From Bacteroidales bacterium (GTDB taxonomy: Bacteria; Bacteroidota; Bacteroidia; Bacteroidales; UBA4181): DNA of 6,231 bases. The notes under the pieces were generated by a model, which saw only the letters and a list, made by a program, of their open reading frames with translations, did no database searches and was not told the origin of the DNA. Shown in pieces: positions 5,228 to 6,231 of the stretch (positions are counted from its first letter, which is position 1; each line of letters opens with the position of its first letter). Made by a program: the position numbers and the translations under genes. The stretch spans positions 1 to 6,231 of the forward strand of contig JAITTD010000195.1 in assembly GCA_031287245.1 (NCBI GenBank), read 5' to 3'.

Positions 5228-6231
5228 ATGAAGACTTTATTCAATCATTTATGGCTGACAGGATGGGCGGGGCTTTTGGCTTCGTGCAGTCTGCAAAGTA
5301 ACCATCTGCCTAATGCCACAGGCAGGCAGGGAGAAATCATTGTAGTGATGGACCGTGCCTTGTGGACCGGCGCCTGTGGCGATTCCATCCGGCAGTATCT
5401 CGCCTGTCCGGTGGACGGATTGCCGGCAGACGAACCCATGTTCAGCCTGTTGCAGCAACCGGAATTATACGGAACTACGCAAAACGCACGCAACCTCATC
5501 ATCATCAACATTGACCCTGCAGCCCAAAAAACATCCGTGGGACATCAAAATGACGTGTATGCCAAAGGACAGTTGGCTTTCAACATCACAGCGCCCAATG
5601 CCGATTCGGTGATTGCTTGCATGGACCGCTACAAATATCTGCTGACAGAACGTTTTTTGACGAAAGACAGAAACGAGTACATTGATTATTATGAAAAGGT
5701 GGCAAACAGCAGTTTCTCGCAAACCACACAAGAAAAATTTCAAGTGAGTATCACCCTGCCGAAAGAATATTCCTTAGCGGTGGATAAAGAAGATTTTCTG
5801 TGGTTTACACGCGAAGAAAAAGACATGATTATGGGCATTCTGATGTGGAAAGAGCCTTACACCGCTACGGAACAACTGGATGAAGAGCGATTGTTGAACA
5901 AAATGGATGCCATGACAAAAAAGTATGTCCCCGGTAAAATGCCCAATGCCTATATGGCTACGGTGCGCAAAATACCCGCCTACGAAGACGCGCCCGAAAT
6001 AGCGATTTTCCCCGCCGTCAAACGATTTACAAACAATGAAATTTATAGCGTGCAACTGAATGGCTTGTGGCAAATGGAAAAGGAACCCATGGGCGGTCCA
6101 TACATCAGCCTGAGCATCATAGATGCACAACGCAACCAGATTGTTACCGGTATGGGCTTTGTGTTCTTCCCCCGCAAGGACAAACGCAACTATGTGAGAA
6201 TGCTGGAAGCGATTCTTTACACAATGAAGCC
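5228..6231 (+). CDS. DUF4837 family lipoprotein, partial at its C-terminus
   Basis: An open frame of 334 codons from ATG 5228 runs off the right edge with no stop. The N-terminus is a lipoprotein signal: MKTLFNHLWLTGWAGLLASC, with a hydrophobic stretch and a lipobox LASC ending at Cys20, the predicted lipidation site; the following SLQSN has no Asp next to Cys. The body matches DUF4837 (PF16125) as I remember it: GRQGEIIVVMDRALWTGACGDSIR near residues 32-55, RNLIIINID (88-96), a middle charged helical region, MGGPYISLSIID (288-299) and the closing KRNYVRMLEAILYTMK (319-334). Family members usually end just after this point, so only a few residues are probably missing. It is predicted to sit in the cell envelope, anchored by lipid. 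It lies 82 bp after murA on the same strand without a strong terminator or TAnnTTTG box between them, so co-transcription with DUF4290-murA is likely. Function is unknown. Confidence 0.87.
   Translation, partial: MKTLFNHLWLTGWAGLLASCSLQSNHLPNATGRQGEIIVVMDRALWTGACGDSIRQYLACPVDGLPADEPMFSLLQQPELYGTTQNARNLIIINIDPAAQKTSVGHQNDVYAKGQLAFNITAPNADSVIACMDRYKYLLTERFLTKDRNEYIDYYEKVANSSFSQTTQEKFQVSITLPKEYSLAVDKEDFLWFTREEKDMIMGILMWKEPYTATEQLDEERLLNKMDAMTKKYVPGKMPNAYMATVRKIPAYEDAPEIAIFPAVKRFTNNEIYSVQLNGLWQMEKEPMGGPYISLSIIDAQRNQIVTGMGFVFFPRKDKRNYVRMLEAILYTMK

Noticed and set aside
5774..6130. 118-residue minus-strand frame inside the DUF4837 gene
   Set aside because: The plus-strand frame carries a lipobox and family motifs throughout its 334 codons, so this is a shadow frame.

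Overview
The window looks like chromosomal DNA from a member of the Bacteroidota. Promoter-like sites match the Bacteroidota vegetative consensus (TTG, about 20 bp, TAnnTTTG). Leaders are A-rich rather than carrying strong Shine-Dalgarno sites. Two genes match families I know as Bacteroidota-specific (DUF4290 and DUF4837), and MurA has the PGGD active-site loop. I cannot name a genus from the sequence alone.

Layout: (1) 1-215, minus strand, the N-terminal part of a small helix-turn-helix regulator that runs off the left edge. (2) 216-376, an AT-rich divergent regulatory region with a good promoter for the next gene and an inverted repeat overlapping its -33 element. (3) 377-1066, plus strand, a secreted outer-membrane beta-barrel protein, followed by a strong intrinsic terminator. 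(4) 1131-1428, no gene; this stretch is packed with nested inverted repeats and AATTACG repeats and looks like a MITE/REP-type element. (5) 3125-1429, minus strand, a two-gene unit: a GT2 glycosyltransferase with a non-ATG start, overlapping by 4 bp with ung (uracil-DNA glycosylase). (6) 3126-3216, a compact divergent promoter region with TAnnTTTG boxes on both strands. (7) 3217-6231, plus strand, a run of DUF4290 protein, murA (first committed step of peptidoglycan synthesis) and a DUF4837 lipoprotein cut by the right edge.

The right half is a cell-envelope and housekeeping block: MurA supplies the peptidoglycan precursor pathway, DUF4837 is a predicted envelope lipoprotein, and the divergent glycosyltransferase probably acts on a cell-surface glycan. 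The left 1.4 kb is more AT-rich and accessory in character. The main points of interest are the palindrome-rich intergenic element at about 1211-1380, the Cys-to-Asp replacement in MurA (predicted fosfomycin insensitivity), the conserved but uncharacterised DUF4290/DUF4837 genes flanking murA, and a promoter that moves the DUF4290 start downstream of the longest open frame. I found no convincing new multi-gene system such as a defence island, CRISPR array or phage.
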